From: Salvia splendens
Lineage: Eukaryota; Streptophyta; Magnoliopsida; Lamiales; Lamiaceae
NCBI RefSeq assembly: GCF_004379255.2
Contig: NC_056050.1
Location: 19,523,514-19,587,513 of the forward strand
DNA length: 64,000 nt
Direction: 5' to 3'
How positions within the stretch are numbered: position 1 is the first letter of the stretch; every line of letters starts with the position of its first letter. A model generated the notes under the pieces. It searched no databases. It was not told the DNA's origin and saw only the letters and a program-made list of their open reading frames with translations. The translations under genes and the position numbers were made by a program. Below, one piece after another: positions 47,006-60,997 of this stretch.

Positions 47006-48014
47006 GGGTTTTTTCTTTTTTGATTCTAGACTATAATTAACATTCCTCGAGTGTACTGAATTTTTTTTATTCCGCCTTTGGGAGAGACGCATGACCCTCA
47101 TGCGTCTCCTTTTAATGAAACGCATGATGGAGATGTGTCTTTTATAGAGACGCATGAGGGACATGCGTCTCCCAATTTTTTTGATTTTTTTAACGACGCA
47201 TAAGTGTTATGCGTCTTAGGGAGAGACGCATCTCCCTCATGCGTCTTTTGTTTTTTTAATTTCACGGACGACGCATGAGCGTCATGCGTCTTAGGGAGAG
47301 ACGCATGAGCGTCATGCATCTCTAATTTGCAGGGAATTATGTGGTTAGTTGCTCGGCGTTGGGTAATGGGAGAGGAGGCCCCGGAGATGATGTGGTGAAG
47401 GATGTGGAGAGGCGTTTGGAAGAGAAGCGTAGGGCGGAGCTCTCGGCACGAATTGCTTCCGGAGAATTTACAGTCGAGAAGCCAAGGTATAAATGTGGAT
47501 TTTAGATTGTACTGTGTGCTTTATTTGTAGTACCATTGGGAAATTATTGACACTCTTAGAATTGGGGATTTTGTGATTTTGCTATTATTACAAGTTAAAG
47601 TTAAATTGCAATCCACTGAGGTATTGTATGTTATTCATTTATGCTGCAGTTTGTTTGAATTGGGGCCTCCCTCGCCACTGATTTTCAGCAAATCAGAGAC
47701 GCATGAGCCTCATGCGTCTCTCCCTAAGACGCATGACGCTCATGCGTCGTCCGTGAAACTAAAAAAAAAACAAAAAACGCATGAGGGAGATGCGTCTCTC
47801 CCTAAGACGCATAACACTTATGCGTCGTTAAAAAAATCGAAAAAATTGAGAGACGCATGTCCCTCATGCGTCTCTATAAAAGACGCATCTCCGTCATGCG
47901 TTTCATTAAAAGGAGAAGCATGAGGGTCATGCGTCTCTCCCAAAGGCGGAATAAAAAAAAGTCCAATACACTCGAGGAATGTTAATGGTAGTCTAGAATC
48001 AAAAAAGAAAACCC
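47006..48014. mobile_element. Pack-MULE with palindrome-rich ~326-bp terminal repeats and captured host exons
   Basis: Left arm 47006-47331 and right arm 47687-48014 are close inverted copies starting GGGTTTT...CTTTTTTGATTCTAG. A 10-bp duplication ATCTATTTAT flanks it (46996-47005, 48015-48024), within the Mutator range. Each arm holds a row of small inverted units of the type GACGCATGA...TCATGCGTC, which recur about ten times. The 355 bp between the arms are not transposon-like: they contain a two-exon gene fragment with its intron. Confidence 0.93.
47333..47690 (+). pseudogene. Captured host-gene fragment inside the Pack-MULE, two exons and an intron
   Basis: An AG|GG acceptor-like edge at 47332 is followed by an open segment, 47333-47486, reading ...CSALGNGRGGPGDD, then RLEEKRRAELSARIASGEF. 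It ends at AAG|GTATAA. After an intron (47487-47649, ending GCTGCAG), a second open segment resumes in phase with LFELGPPSPLIFS up to the right arm. The basic, chloroplast-protein-like flavour is an impression only; I do not recognise the parent gene. There is no start or stop of its own, so it is a fragment moved by the transposon. Confidence 0.8.
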
Positions 48015-48024
48015 ATCTATTTAT

Positions 48025-48533
48025 CAATTAAAAAATGAATTATTTTGAATCTCTCCATACATATAGACTATAGTACTCATATTTAAATATAAACAACATT
48101 TTATTGTAGAATTGTAGTACTCCAAGACTAAATATTAATCAAATTGTCTTTAAATTAATCAAATTGTCTTTGAATTTGTGTTCATTTATCAATAAAATTA
48201 ATTTGAATCTTTCCATGCATATAGTCATATTTAATAATTAATACTCAACTCAATTAATGCAGGTTGGGCCAAATTTTTCACAATATCTTAGGAGTGTACT
48301 CGCAAACTATAATTTATCAATATATTAATATTGTGTGAAGGTAAACTTCAGATGGTCGAGTATTAAAAATGCAATAACTAGGCCAATTGGATTGGCGTAA
48401 ATATTTTGAATGACAAACATTTCTAAATTCTAACTTATGGATTTATCATCAAATTTCAAGCTTTATAAAATAGAACAATTCGGTTCCATGACTAGATACG
48501 CATTCCTTCCTCTATATTGTTATTATAGAAAAA
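48025..48533. other. Spacer downstream of the reductase gene
   Basis: AT-rich DNA between the Pack-MULE and the minus-strand reductase stop codon. It would hold the reductase 3' untranslated region. No other feature seen. Confidence 0.5.
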
Positions 48534-50941
<2,408 letters not shown>

Positions 50942-51002
50942 TAATTTTAATGCCTCTCTCTCTTCTTCGGGGATAACTGAACAACTCTAACCTCAACTTG
51001 GA

Positions 51003-51016
51003 GTATATATATAATA
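51003..51016 (-). promoter_or_regulatory. TATA box of the reductase gene
   Basis: On the minus strand, an ATATTATATATATA run lies about 60-75 bp upstream of the reductase ATG. That fits a short leader containing the pyrimidine/purine-rich stretch at 50951-50975. Confidence 0.5.
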
Positions 51017-51203
51017 TGCACCTCCCCATTGGATGGCATCATCTATGTCGATCTATATTACCATTATATTGCTAATTCTCTCTTATAATATTACATCATT
51101 AAATCAAGGTACAAAATCATTCATCCATAAATATCGATACGATGCAAAAAATATCAATTAATAGAAAGTTAGTTATAACCAACATTATGAATCAAATATG
51201 ATA

Positions 51204-51418
51204 CTCCCTCCGTCCCACAAATATTGTCTCATTTCATTTTTTATCATTTTTTGTAGTGGGTCTCATATTTCACTAACTCATTTATACTCACATTTTATTA
51301 TAAAACTAACATATAAAAGTAGGACTCACATTCACTAACTTTTTCAACTCACTTTTCATTATATTTCTTAAAACTCGTGCCCGATCAAAGTGTGACAATT
51401 TTTGTAGGACGGAAGGAG
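51204..51418. mobile_element. Stowaway-type MITE
   Basis: Ends CTCCCTCCGTCCCACAAATA and TTTTGTAGGACGGAAGGAG, flanked by TA on both sides. 215 bp, non-coding. It lies about 260 bp upstream of the reductase start codon. Confidence 0.9.
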
Positions 51419-51543
51419 TACTAAATAATCAATTACAAATATAATGTCGGCAATTGAACAACCCCTTATATATTTTAGTAACAATGTCCAATATTTAATT
51501 TCAAGTATTATCGAAATCAACGTTTGTTGTTGATTGTTTATTA

Positions 51544-51732
51544 CTCACCCGTCTTACTATAGAAGTCATATTTGGTGTGCTCACGCTTTAAAAAATGTAA
51601 AGAATAGTAGAACATAAAATTCACTTTTTATATTAATTTTATAATAAAATTTAAATAAAGTAAATTAATGTAATATGAGACCTAATTATCATTTATTGTA
51701 AAAATAAAATATGATTTTATTATGGGACAGAG
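51544..51732. mobile_element. Degenerate Stowaway-type MITE
   Basis: Ends CTCACCCGTCTTACTATA and TTATTATGGGACAGAG, imperfect inverted copies flanked by TA, with further pairing inward (AAGTCATAT / ATATGATTT). Different subfamily from its neighbour at 51204. Confidence 0.65.
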
Positions 51733-51734
51733 TA

Positions 51735-53467
51735 ATTTGCTAGGAACAACCGGTAAAAAAAAAGTTGCTATCTAGGTGTCAACATAATCAAACTTTGGAT
51801 CCTATCAAGTAGTACTACTAATAAGACATTAAAGTTTGTGGAAGCTAGTTTCTAGCTATTTCAGTACACACAGGCAACACATATGTTTCACCTTTTCTAG
51901 CTTCGATGTATACAGCAGGCGTCGATTTTAATTACCCAAAACTAGCTTGTCCAACTCTGTAGGCAATCTATCATTGATTAATTACAACCACTAATTAATG
52001 CTAGGAATATCAACTACTACTATAAATTTTAGTTATATCAATTTAATAGAATTAATTGTTAGGACTGATTGGCTGAAAATTCATAGGAGTACATTCTAGT
52101 TACACAAATTAATTTTGATTTTCCATACATTATAAAATTGGTGACAAATTACCCAAATTATTAGTATACGTATATTTCTATATTTTTTCTAAATCCAAAT
52201 TTTGCCCATAGTTGAAATTGAATTTACACCAAAAAATTGATACGTTGTGACTTATAAGTTATAACTAACATTTTGTTGCTAGCGTGCAATAATAAGTATT
52301 CAAATTGTTGATCAAAAGTTAGATATATGATGCTCAAAATTTGATATGGATGTCAGAATCAAAAATCAAACGATGAATACTGAGAAGCTAAATTGGATCC
52401 CTATCTCATTTCTCAGTGTCATTTATGTGACTACTTGGGTACATCGATATGACTTTAGACAATTTCATATCTAAGGTTGAATGTTTAAATTTCATGGCGA
52501 TAATGGAATTTGAATTTAAGAAAATTATGATAATTATCAAAATTTGTCCAACTTCACAATATATGAGAAAAAATGGAATTTGGTTATGGTGTCCTCCTGA
52601 CCAATTTTTATTTTTTAGAATCTTTCTTTCGTAATATATAAATTAATATATACTCCTACAAAGGTAAGATACTTATGATTTCGAATCTGGAATATAATAC
52701 ATGTTTTTTTACATATCTTAGCAAAATATACGCCATTTTCTATAAAATAGATGAGACATGTTTCTTAAATAGACGAAATTCTTTTTTTTTCTTTAATTTA
52801 TAATACAAATAAATTGAATTTTTTACACTTCCATATCTTCGTATTTTCATTCCTATATATTACGGATTACAGTCGATTGGTTATTGATAGTTGATTGAAA
52901 ATTAATTCAGATTTGAATGAAAACGAATTCGCAACTGAATTTACATAAATTACAACGAGTTAAAAGTGTTTAAGCCAACATTATGTATCCCGACAGGCCA
53001 TTTCTGTCAATACAATTAAGTATACAAAACCTCTTCTTTTGCAACGGCGTAGATTTGGAAGGATTATAAAATGTTTGTCAATGAAACTTAGGAATTGTAA
53101 GAAAATAATGGAATCAACTAAAGGTGCATTTACTTATTCAAAAGCATCTCAAGTTATATGAAAGACGAGAAAATAACCAGACAAATCAGAACAATGTAGA
53201 CGGCAGCAATTCAGATGCTTTGTAGAGTAGTAGTAGTAGTTGGTAGTACAAAAAGAAAAAAACAAAATTAAATAGATAGAAATGTTTTTATATTTGCTCG
53301 TAAATAAATTACATCGACCTTACCGTAAAACCTTCGATGATGTGCAAATGCATTAAGTGATTAAGTCATAGCTTAACTATTTGGAAGCTAAGTTATTACT
53401 TAATCTTAACTACTTGGAAACTAGGTTGTTTTATTTTATATTACTATCATGAGTTCTTAATCTTTAC
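51735..53467. other. Intergenic AT-rich DNA
   Basis: No gene or paired repeat ends found. A short GTAGTAGTAGTAGT run near 53228 is the only low-complexity tract of note. Confidence 0.55.
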
Positions 53468-53469
53468 TA

Positions 53470-53658
53470 CTCCTTTCGTCCCTCAAAGTTTGTTTCAATT
53501 TGACTTGACACGGATTTTAAGAAATTGTTTGGTGTTGTATTAAATGGAGATGTGTAGTGGAATAAGGATCCCACATTGAGGAGATCGATATGTGTATTTA
53601 ATGTCTATTTTTGAAAAGATTCTAATTGGAATAAACTTTGTGGGATGGACGGAAATGG
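53470..53658. mobile_element. Degenerate Stowaway-type MITE
   Basis: Left end CTCCTTTCGTCCCTCAAAGT pairs with ACTTTGTGGGATGGACGGAA near the right end. TA flanks are present, and inner ends (TTTGTTTCAATT / AATTGGAATAAA) continue the pairing. Confidence 0.65.
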
Positions 53659-53839
53659 TAAAATGGGACAAACTTTGAAAATGTCGATCCCTTTTCTTAT
53701 GTGTGTCAAACTAAAGAAATGTCGCTTTCTTGTTCGTGGAAATAATTGGAAATTATTACCGTTCGTAAATGCTCAATGTTGATAGTTCGCAAAACCAAAA
53801 AAAAAATGTAAGGAATAATCGGACGAACTAAAACGACTT

Positions 53840-55080
53840 CGATAATGAGTTATAGAAGGGAGCACAAAAAGTTTTGTTTTTTTTTGACCAAAGGAGTTCG
53901 AATATCTTTACATACACAATAAACTACCAACTAATTTCAAAGGAATTACACGAAGAAAGGAAAACGGAATGTAAGCTTCCAAACGAGCACTTCGGGGTCT
54001 TTTCATTAGGCCCAAATCGCAGCCCGTTTCCAACGGCCCGTTGGGCCCGAGTCAGCACGGTGGCAGCCGAAGACTTGCAGTTTCCCCTGCAAGGTAAAAA
54101 CAAAACTCTATCAATAAGGAAACAAGAGAGAATTAAAGAAAACACACAAGTAGGGAAGGGGATAACCCTCTTTACTTTAAAGACCCAAAGCTTACCCAAA
54201 AAGGGCAAATCACATACCTACAAACGCCCCTCCTTCAAGATCAGCCCTGCACCCTCTTTTGGTACACTATGCAAGAACAAACAAAATGTTTAATGGCCAA
54301 GTACTAGGTACCCAACTAAACATCTTTTTACATCAAGAGAAAGGAGCTAGGAAATCAGAAAAAGGAAGACATGTTACGATTTGTACACCTGCGAAAGTAT
54401 CAGCCATTTAATTCCCTAAAGTACTCCAAGCTTGCCTATAAAAACACCCTTCACAGACAGCAAGTTCTTCCCCTTCCACACTCTTCGAAAACCCAACAAA
54501 TTTAACAAGAATTGAGAGTTAATAGCAACAAGAAGAGTTCATTCTCCCTCTTCACAGCCCTCTACGGGTAACACTATCAAATCCAACTTCTTTCCATAAC
54601 AATCCATGTCATTAGCCAAGCATGTACAAAAGGAAATAGGGGGCTTTAACATAGATTCTTGATATTCTTTTTGTTACCCCAAACAAATCTTATGTTTCAA
54701 TATCATATTGCAAAGAATCTAGCAACACCAATTTCATTTTATGTAAACAAAGCTTCATCATAGATTCTAAAACAATTGTCAAGAACATCATCGCTTTCTC
54801 ATCAATCAAGTTCCCAAACAAATCAAAATCAGTAATCACATAGCTACTGTGCCAAATCAAATAACTACACTAAGTAAGGAAGGGGTCAAGAACTTAGCTT
54901 TAGGGCCGGAAGGGCTGTCCAAAGACTACCGACGAACCCCCGTCTAATCATAAGAAATTCAAATAAGTGTACACTCCGCACTTCCAACTTATTTAATGTC
55001 TCATTATGATCACGTTGATCAATCAAGTATATCCAATTACACTAAAACATCCAACATTATACTGACCAGTAACCAAGGCC
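53840..55080. other. Unassigned block with a TATA-like site
   Basis: Higher GC than its surroundings at 53980-54090, with GGGCCCGAGTCAGCACGG. It has a clear GCCTATAAAAACACCC at about 54434-54449 followed by a leader-like stretch without an open frame. This could be a decayed LTR or the promoter of the broken GeBP gene downstream; I cannot decide. Confidence 0.35.
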
Positions 55081-55084
55081 TAAA

Positions 55085-55665
55085 ATGAGACTTATCATTG
55101 TTACTCCTAAACACGATGTTAAAAATACTTCTGATGTTGTTGATGTGGTTTCTCCCCAAACGTGATGTTAAAAATACTTCTGATGATGCTGCTGATGTGG
55201 TTTCCCCCAAACACAATGTTAAAAATACTCCCAAGAAGTCCGCTGAGCCTGAGACATCGGAGAGGAAGTCTAACCTATTCTAGAGAATCTGGAGCGAGGA
55301 CGACGAGATTGTCATCTTGAAGGGGATGATCGACTACTTAGCTAATCATAAAACAGATCCAGCTCGAGATATAAACATGCAATTCATTCTTTTATCAAGG
55401 AAGATCTGCAGGTTGATGGTAGCCGAACACATCTCCTTGATAAAATCAGAAGGATGAAAAATAATTTCGAGAAGAAAATCAAGAATGACAAAGAGACGAC
55501 ATTCTCCAAGCCGCACGAGCCAATGTTTATGATCTATCGAAAACAATTAGGGTGAATAAAGAGAAGGCAACTGTGGTGAATAGTGGTGTGGTGAGGAGAT
55601 CGGCCAGCAAGAAGAAGAGTGAAAAGGTGGTGGAGAAGAAGAGGAAGAGAGGAATTGTCCGGAGG
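55085..55665 (+). pseudogene. GeBP/STOREKEEPER-type (DUF573) DNA-binding protein, broken
   Basis: The conserved DUF573 core can be read in pieces: RIWSEDDEIVILKGMIDYL, then HSFIKEDLQVD and HLLDKIRRMKNNFEKKI, then FSKPHE and VYDLSKTI. The family is plant-specific nuclear transcription regulators. Breaks seen: an extra base near 55156 shifts the N-terminal part, TAG at 55281-55283 stands where a Gln codon (CAG) is expected just before RIWSEDD, and frame changes occur near 55370 and 55525. The N-terminal part contains two to three copies of a KNTSD-DVVSPK motif. A lysine/arginine-rich tail (SASKKKSEKVVEKKRKRG) follows. There is no intron, which is usual for the family. I infer a relic, not an expressed gene. 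Confidence 0.8.
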
Positions 55666-56226
55666 GTACTTCCTATCCCCCTCTACCAGGCAATTCCTCG
55701 ATTGTTTCACCTTATTCCCATGTGTCTTGCTGTTGGTCTTGGCGAGTTCCTCTTCATCGACATTCTCTCTCCCTCGCCTCAACGGCTGGGCGGCGTCGCT
55801 GTAGTGATTCTCCATCTCGGACGGACGTTCCTCAGCACTGTCTTTTCTCGATGTGCCTTTTCCTTCGTCGTGCGGCGTCACCGTAGAGAGATTTTCGCTA
55901 TTTTCTTGCCATTTGAAGCTCGATCTCTTCCTAACTACTACCTCCATCTTTTAGAAATAGAAATTTTTGAAACAACACAACTTTTAATGTACAATTAGTA
56001 AAATAAGAGACAGATAAAATAAAAAAGTGATAAAAGTAAAGAATGGGTCCCACCTAAATTGAGAGTTTAAAATTTCAATACCAAAATGAAAATAATTTTT
56101 ATTTTTAAAGGACGAGTGTAGTATAAATAAAGCCGCACAAGGCTCGATTTAAGAGAATCGGCTATCCAAGAACAAGCCACATATCATACAATACACATCC
56201 ATCATCTGGGAGAATGAGGATTGATA

Positions 56227-56508
56227 TGTTGGAATGGAGAAATCAGTTAATTGGTAAACAAGAAATCAAGAGATGAAGTTATGGCAAGAATAAAGAAGAA
56301 AATCAATTAAAGATTATGGAAAATCAAATAAAAAGGATATTAGTATAATTAAAAATATATTTTCCATGTATAGCTAGAATTAGAGTATATAAAAGGTTGT
56401 GTAACCATTGAGAAAATTAATTAAAGTCTAATACAATATAGTCCATAAAGCTTTTAATGTCTTTTATTTTCCGCATTTTACTTTTGAACATGGTATCAGA
56501 GTATGATC
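56227..56508 (+). mobile_element. Copia 5' LTR (264 bp) plus primer-binding site, remnant
   Basis: TGTTGGAATGG at 56227 opens an LTR-like block ending TTTTGAACA at 56490. It is followed at once by TGGTATCAGAGTATG, the initiator-Met tRNA type primer site. TATATAAAAG at about 56387-56396 is its TATA box. No gag-pol or 3' LTR follows, so the internal region has been lost. Very short LTRs like this are common in Ale/Retrofit-type copia elements (inference). Confidence 0.82.
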
Positions 56509-58450
56509 GATCACATGAATGATCTTTTTGTCTCTATAGCCAAAGCCAAGATAATTTCAAAAAATAAATAAATCAAACCCTTGAATTTCAATCCCAACAG
56601 CCAAAACAAAATACCAATACCTAGCCAGATCTATCCAAAAAAAAGGTCTAATCTCTCTAAAGTCCAATCTCTCCAAATTTGGAATTTTAGTTTGTATTTT
56701 TATTCGGTTGTGTAATTGGGAAGTTTTTTTTTCTCAAAATGGAGGAATGATGACCGGCTCTGTTTTCTATCCTAAATCAAAACAAATGTGTAAAATTCAT
56801 ATAAGAGTTGGCGATTGACACCATCGAGAAGATGACGGAAACTTCCAAGGAGAAACCCGTTTGAGCAGATTCCGCTGAGAAAGAGGCGGAGAAACGCATT
56901 GTAGGGGGGGGGGAGGCGAAGCAGTTGACAAATTGTCCGACAAAGGGGGAGAGGAAGTACCTTGCCGGAAGGGATGGAGCCGCCAAGAGGGCGATAAGAT
57001 TATAGAGGAAATACCCTAGTGGAACAGATGGAGTCGCCAGGTTTTCCCAAGCCACGAGAAGAAGGCTGACCGCAGATCGGGAACGCTGAAAAGTGCAGCT
57101 GATGGGAGAGGCAGTAGCAAGGCCGGGGAAATGTTGCGATGAAAATAGCGAAAATTCGAAATTTAATAAAATTATAATAATATTTAAATAATTAAAATAA
57201 TAATAATATTGAAGAAGTAATTTATAATATAAGAAAAAAAATAATTAAAATAATAATAATATTGAAGAAGTAACTTATAATATAAGAAAAAAAAGAGAGA
57301 TGTAGTCAATTTATTTAATATGAGTCGTTCTTTTAAAAATTAAATAAAACAAAAAAATATGATATCAAATTTAAAAATTAAAATTGTTTGAAATCTGAAA
57401 ACAAGCATGATGTAGGGAAATAAAACATAAAGTTAAATGAAGTATTAGCTCGAAATACTTTTATAAAAAGAGGTATTAGAATCAAAACTAATCTAAATTG
57501 TTATAATTTTGTTATTTCTCATTTAATTTTATTCTATGTATTTCAAGTAAATTATTTATATACATATAATATATTATAATTCTTTTGTTTAAAGTATATC
57601 ATACTATAATTTAAATGAATCCAATTAAATCTAATACAGAAAAAATTTAATGAAGACATTTAATTACGTGATACGTTTATTTAAATAAAATAAATTAATT
57701 AGTATATCTAGTGACCAAACTTGTTTATTAACTCTTTAAATAGTAATGGGTTAATAAACTAAATCAATTAAATTGGAGTCATTTGACCAAATTAATTAAA
57801 ACCCATCTAAAAAAGCCCAATTGATCTAAACCTAATAAACACGCGCCGCCGTATCATCTTCTTCCTCCTAGTGAAAATCTACTCCGGTTTGCAATTGTTT
57901 TTCTTCTTCTTTCTTCTTTGACGATGCAATTTACTCATTCTCTCTTCTCAAAATACAACAAAAATTAAGTCTTTCATGGATATTAAATTTCTCAATATAA
58001 CAGACACGACATTTGAACAGGGTAGTCATGGCTGGGTAATGAGTTTGGCTGGGTAATGAGTTCGGCTCCGGCCAAGCCCCCGCTCGAGCGGTGGCTTGGC
58101 CAACGCTATCTTCGTCCCTGCTATATACTACGCCACGTCACACAATAATAAACATAAACATGTCATATAACCTATTTGATATTGAGGAGAGGACTGAATG
58201 AGCCACTCAATTCATATTGATATTTACAATGTAAGTATAACTTTTCATCAATCATCGATAACTCATAACACCATTAAATTATAATAACATGGATCGAAGT
58301 AACAAAATATCACTAAACATTTTAAATGGAGCTTCATGAAAAAAATTGAGTCATTTTAATAATGAATAGTACATATTTTATAGTCACAATTTATGTAGGC
58401 ACAAGCAGTGGGCAACATGAGCAATATACTCCTATTTCAATTTTGTTTTC
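56509..58450. other. Intergenic DNA with transposon-like scraps
   Basis: Begins with leader-like sequence after the copia primer site. A GC-rich scrap at 56815-57130 (minus-strand Pro/Ser-rich open frame) has no recognisable family. Another at 58020-58135 contains GAGCGGTGGCTTGGCCAACG and ACGCCACGTCACAC, similar in style to 60850-60900, perhaps shared Harbinger-related ends. The rest is AT-rich. Confidence 0.45.
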
Positions 58451-58458
58451 AAAATAAG

Positions 58459-58982
58459 TAGGGGTGAGCAAAAAAACCGGAAACCGAATATCCGAACCGA
58501 ACCAAACCGAAATTTTGAAATTCAGTTCGTTTTTTCGGTTTTTCGGTTCGGTTTGGTTTTAAAAATAAAAAAATTTCAGTTTTTCGGTTCGGTTCGGTTC
58601 GGACGAAGAAAAAAATGAAAAAACCGAATTATATATATATTCTATTAATTTAATATATTATATTATATATAATATATATATAGTTTTAATTTATTCTACT
58701 ATATAATATATATTATATGTATTATTAATTTTATATTATATATAAATATTCTATTAATATATATAAAATAAAATAAAATACACATATATAAATATATATT
58801 TATAATATATTTATTTTTTTCAGGTTTTTCGGTTTTGTTCGGGTTTTCGGTTTTTTAAGTTCGGTTTTCGGTTTTTCGATTTTTCGGGTTCGGTTCGGTT
58901 TGGATTTTGAACTAAATTCGGTTTTTCGGTTTTGGTTCGGTTTTGGGAAAAAACCGAATCGAAACCCGAATACACACCCCTA
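58459..58982. mobile_element. hAT-type non-autonomous element rich in TTCGGTT (524 bp)
   Basis: Ends TAGGGGTG and CACCCCTA, flanked by a perfect 8-bp duplication AAAATAAG (58451-58458, 58983-58990). Both subterminal zones are dense arrays of GGTTCGGTTTTTCGG-like text in opposite directions. The core is AT repeats (TATATAATATAT). No transposase. Confidence 0.93.
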
Positions 58983-59243
58983 AAAATAAGGAAGATGTTA
59001 ATTGCAAAGAAAAAAATGATGTAGTGTGGGTTAGGTGTGTGTTAGATTTTATTTTAACAATAAAATCGACTTTTAACATTTGTATCCTTTTTTTGTTCAA
59101 TTTTATAGTACAATACATATTTTTTAATTTTGTATTAAGCAAAAACTAAAAAATGATTTAAAAATATCATAATTTGAATATACTCCATGAAACTGAAAAT
59201 AAGAAATTAAAAAATGGAGTTCTAATTTAAATTATGAATATTA

Positions 59244-60997
59244 GAGCATCCACATCCATGCTCTTTGGCAAGAGCATAGATGTGGGCCGGACTCACTTTT
59301 ATTAATTTTTTACTCCTGGCTCTTCTCCAGGAGCACAGCACCCACATTCATGCTTTTCCGCAAGGACATGCTCAAAGGTCTCACCATTCCATTATTTAAT
59401 TTAAATATTTCAATTACTAAAAATACATTAAAATATAAAAAATATAATTAAATCCTAAAAAATAAAAATTACAAACTTAAAATCCTAAAAAATAAAAATT
59501 ACAAACTTAAAATCCTAAAAAATAAAAATACATAATTAAAATCCTACAAATTAAAAATTACATAATTAAAGGCTAAAAAAAAACCCTCATGGAACACTAG
59601 TCCTTTGACCCTATCCCCAATATTTTTCGTAGACCCCGTATCATTGCCAAATGTGAATCAAGTTGCTCGGGAGTCATCCGAGACCTATCGGCCAAATTGA
59701 GTTGAGCCAAAATGGTCCACAACAAGTTGGTGGAGGGTTGAGGTGGCATAAAGAGAGCGGGAGCGGGGGGGATGGAGTCGCGGTGCGATGACGGTTGGCC
59801 GTCGCCTTCTTCCTTCATTGCGGCCGGCGTTGGGAACTGCTCGGGCCGGCGTCTGGGCTACCCAAGTTAGCTCCGGCAAGCTGGCTAGCCACCTCATCCT
59901 AGCCGGCGTCGGATATGGATACCGAGCTCGACCGTTTGCTGGAGGAGCTGGAAGAGGATGATACGCCTCGCTTATACTTCGGATGATGACGCACCTCCTG
60001 CCAAGCGCTGAGGTACTTGAACGGTTTGTAATGTTGAGATTGGTAGGTCGCCAACGCGCCACTGATGATGTCGAGCTCGCTCCTGCCGCTCCCCGCCGAC
60101 CGCTCTTCCTGGAGGTAATACCCCTGGAACTTTTGGATTTCTTCGTTGGCTCTGAAGATGACATTGCGCACCATACTCTCATTGCGCTCGATGGTTCCAT
60201 CCGGGCAGTTTTCATTATACCGGCGAGAGACGCGCTACCAAAACCTATCCCCGCTTTGCCAACCTCCGGATCATCAGAGATAATCAAATAGGCTTTGAAT
60301 AACTGATCCATCTCCGCCGAAATGTACGGGGCGCGGACACCACGAGGAGTAGGAGTAGGAGGAGTTTGAGAGCCGCTGCTCCCTCCCTATCCGGGTTCCG
60401 GTGCCCACTCGTATCGCCTATCGGGGGATCTTGGTCGTCCACCGGGTAAGGCCGGTAGCCACCCGGAACTTGAGAACCTTGGGTTTGAGTAGGAGTCGAG
60501 AATTGCTTTTCCGGAATAGGGAATGGTTGTGAGCCGAACCATTCGTGGTTCCAACCGCGGGAGTCGGAGGGGTGATCGCCGGAGCCGGACATTTTTTTTG
60601 TAAGAGTGAAAGATTGAAAATTGATAAGAGAATTTAGATGAGAATTGTGTAGTGTGGTTAGAAATTTTTTGTGTGGAAGTGAGGGTATTTATAGAGGAAA
60701 ATGTGAATTTTGGGGAAAAAAATTGAAAAATAAATTAAAAGTGGGGAGAAAAACAGATATAATTTATTGGGAAGTTAGAAAATATTTTTTTATTTAAAAA
60801 AGATTTTTTAAATTATATTTGTCTTTTTTTAAAAAAATTGAAAATGACCACGGCTTTGCCGTTGGCCAATCCTGTCGCGCCACGTCAGCCTGCTCATCGG
60901 TACGGACGTGCTAGATCCTAGATGTATCGAGCAGAGCCGTGCCAGCGGGAGACAGGGGAGTGTCGTGCCAGCAGAGGAGTGAGAATGCTGTGCGGGC
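59244..60997 (-). mobile_element. Probable PIF/Harbinger-derived element (right end uncertain)
   Basis: The left end GAGCATCCACATCCATGCTC after TTA is typical of plant Harbinger ends. A tandem CCTAAAAAATAAAAATTACA-like repeat follows at 59453-59570, then a broken minus-strand ORF of the Harbinger-associated Myb/SANT-like type. GGCTC at about 60985-60990 could be the other end, but the flanking bases do not match TTA, so the right limit is only a guess. Confidence 0.45.
59597..60592 (-). pseudogene. Harbinger-associated Myb/SANT-like ORF1 homologue, frameshifted
   Basis: On the minus strand an ATG at 60592 opens MSGSGDHPSDSRGWNHEW and a Pro/Gln-rich region. The sequence then changes frame to EMDQLFKAYLIISDDPEVG, again to VRNVIFRANEEIQKFQGYY with KPFKYLSAWQEVRHHPKY and a Ser-rich run, and finally to MTPEQLDSHLAMIRGLRK before TGA. 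This order (trihelix-like start, a W-containing middle, charged C-terminus) matches proteins that accompany plant Harbinger transposases and are often mislabelled glutathione S-transferase T3-like. At least three frame changes and an in-frame stop make it a relic. Confidence 0.6.

Noticed and set aside
55534..55947. 137-residue minus-strand frame
   Set aside because: It overlaps the tail of the GeBP relic and GC-rich downstream DNA; composition is low-complexity and no family is evident.
56777..57055. 92-residue minus-strand frame
   Set aside because: No recognisable domain, no splice or promoter context; likely a chance frame in a GC-rich scrap.
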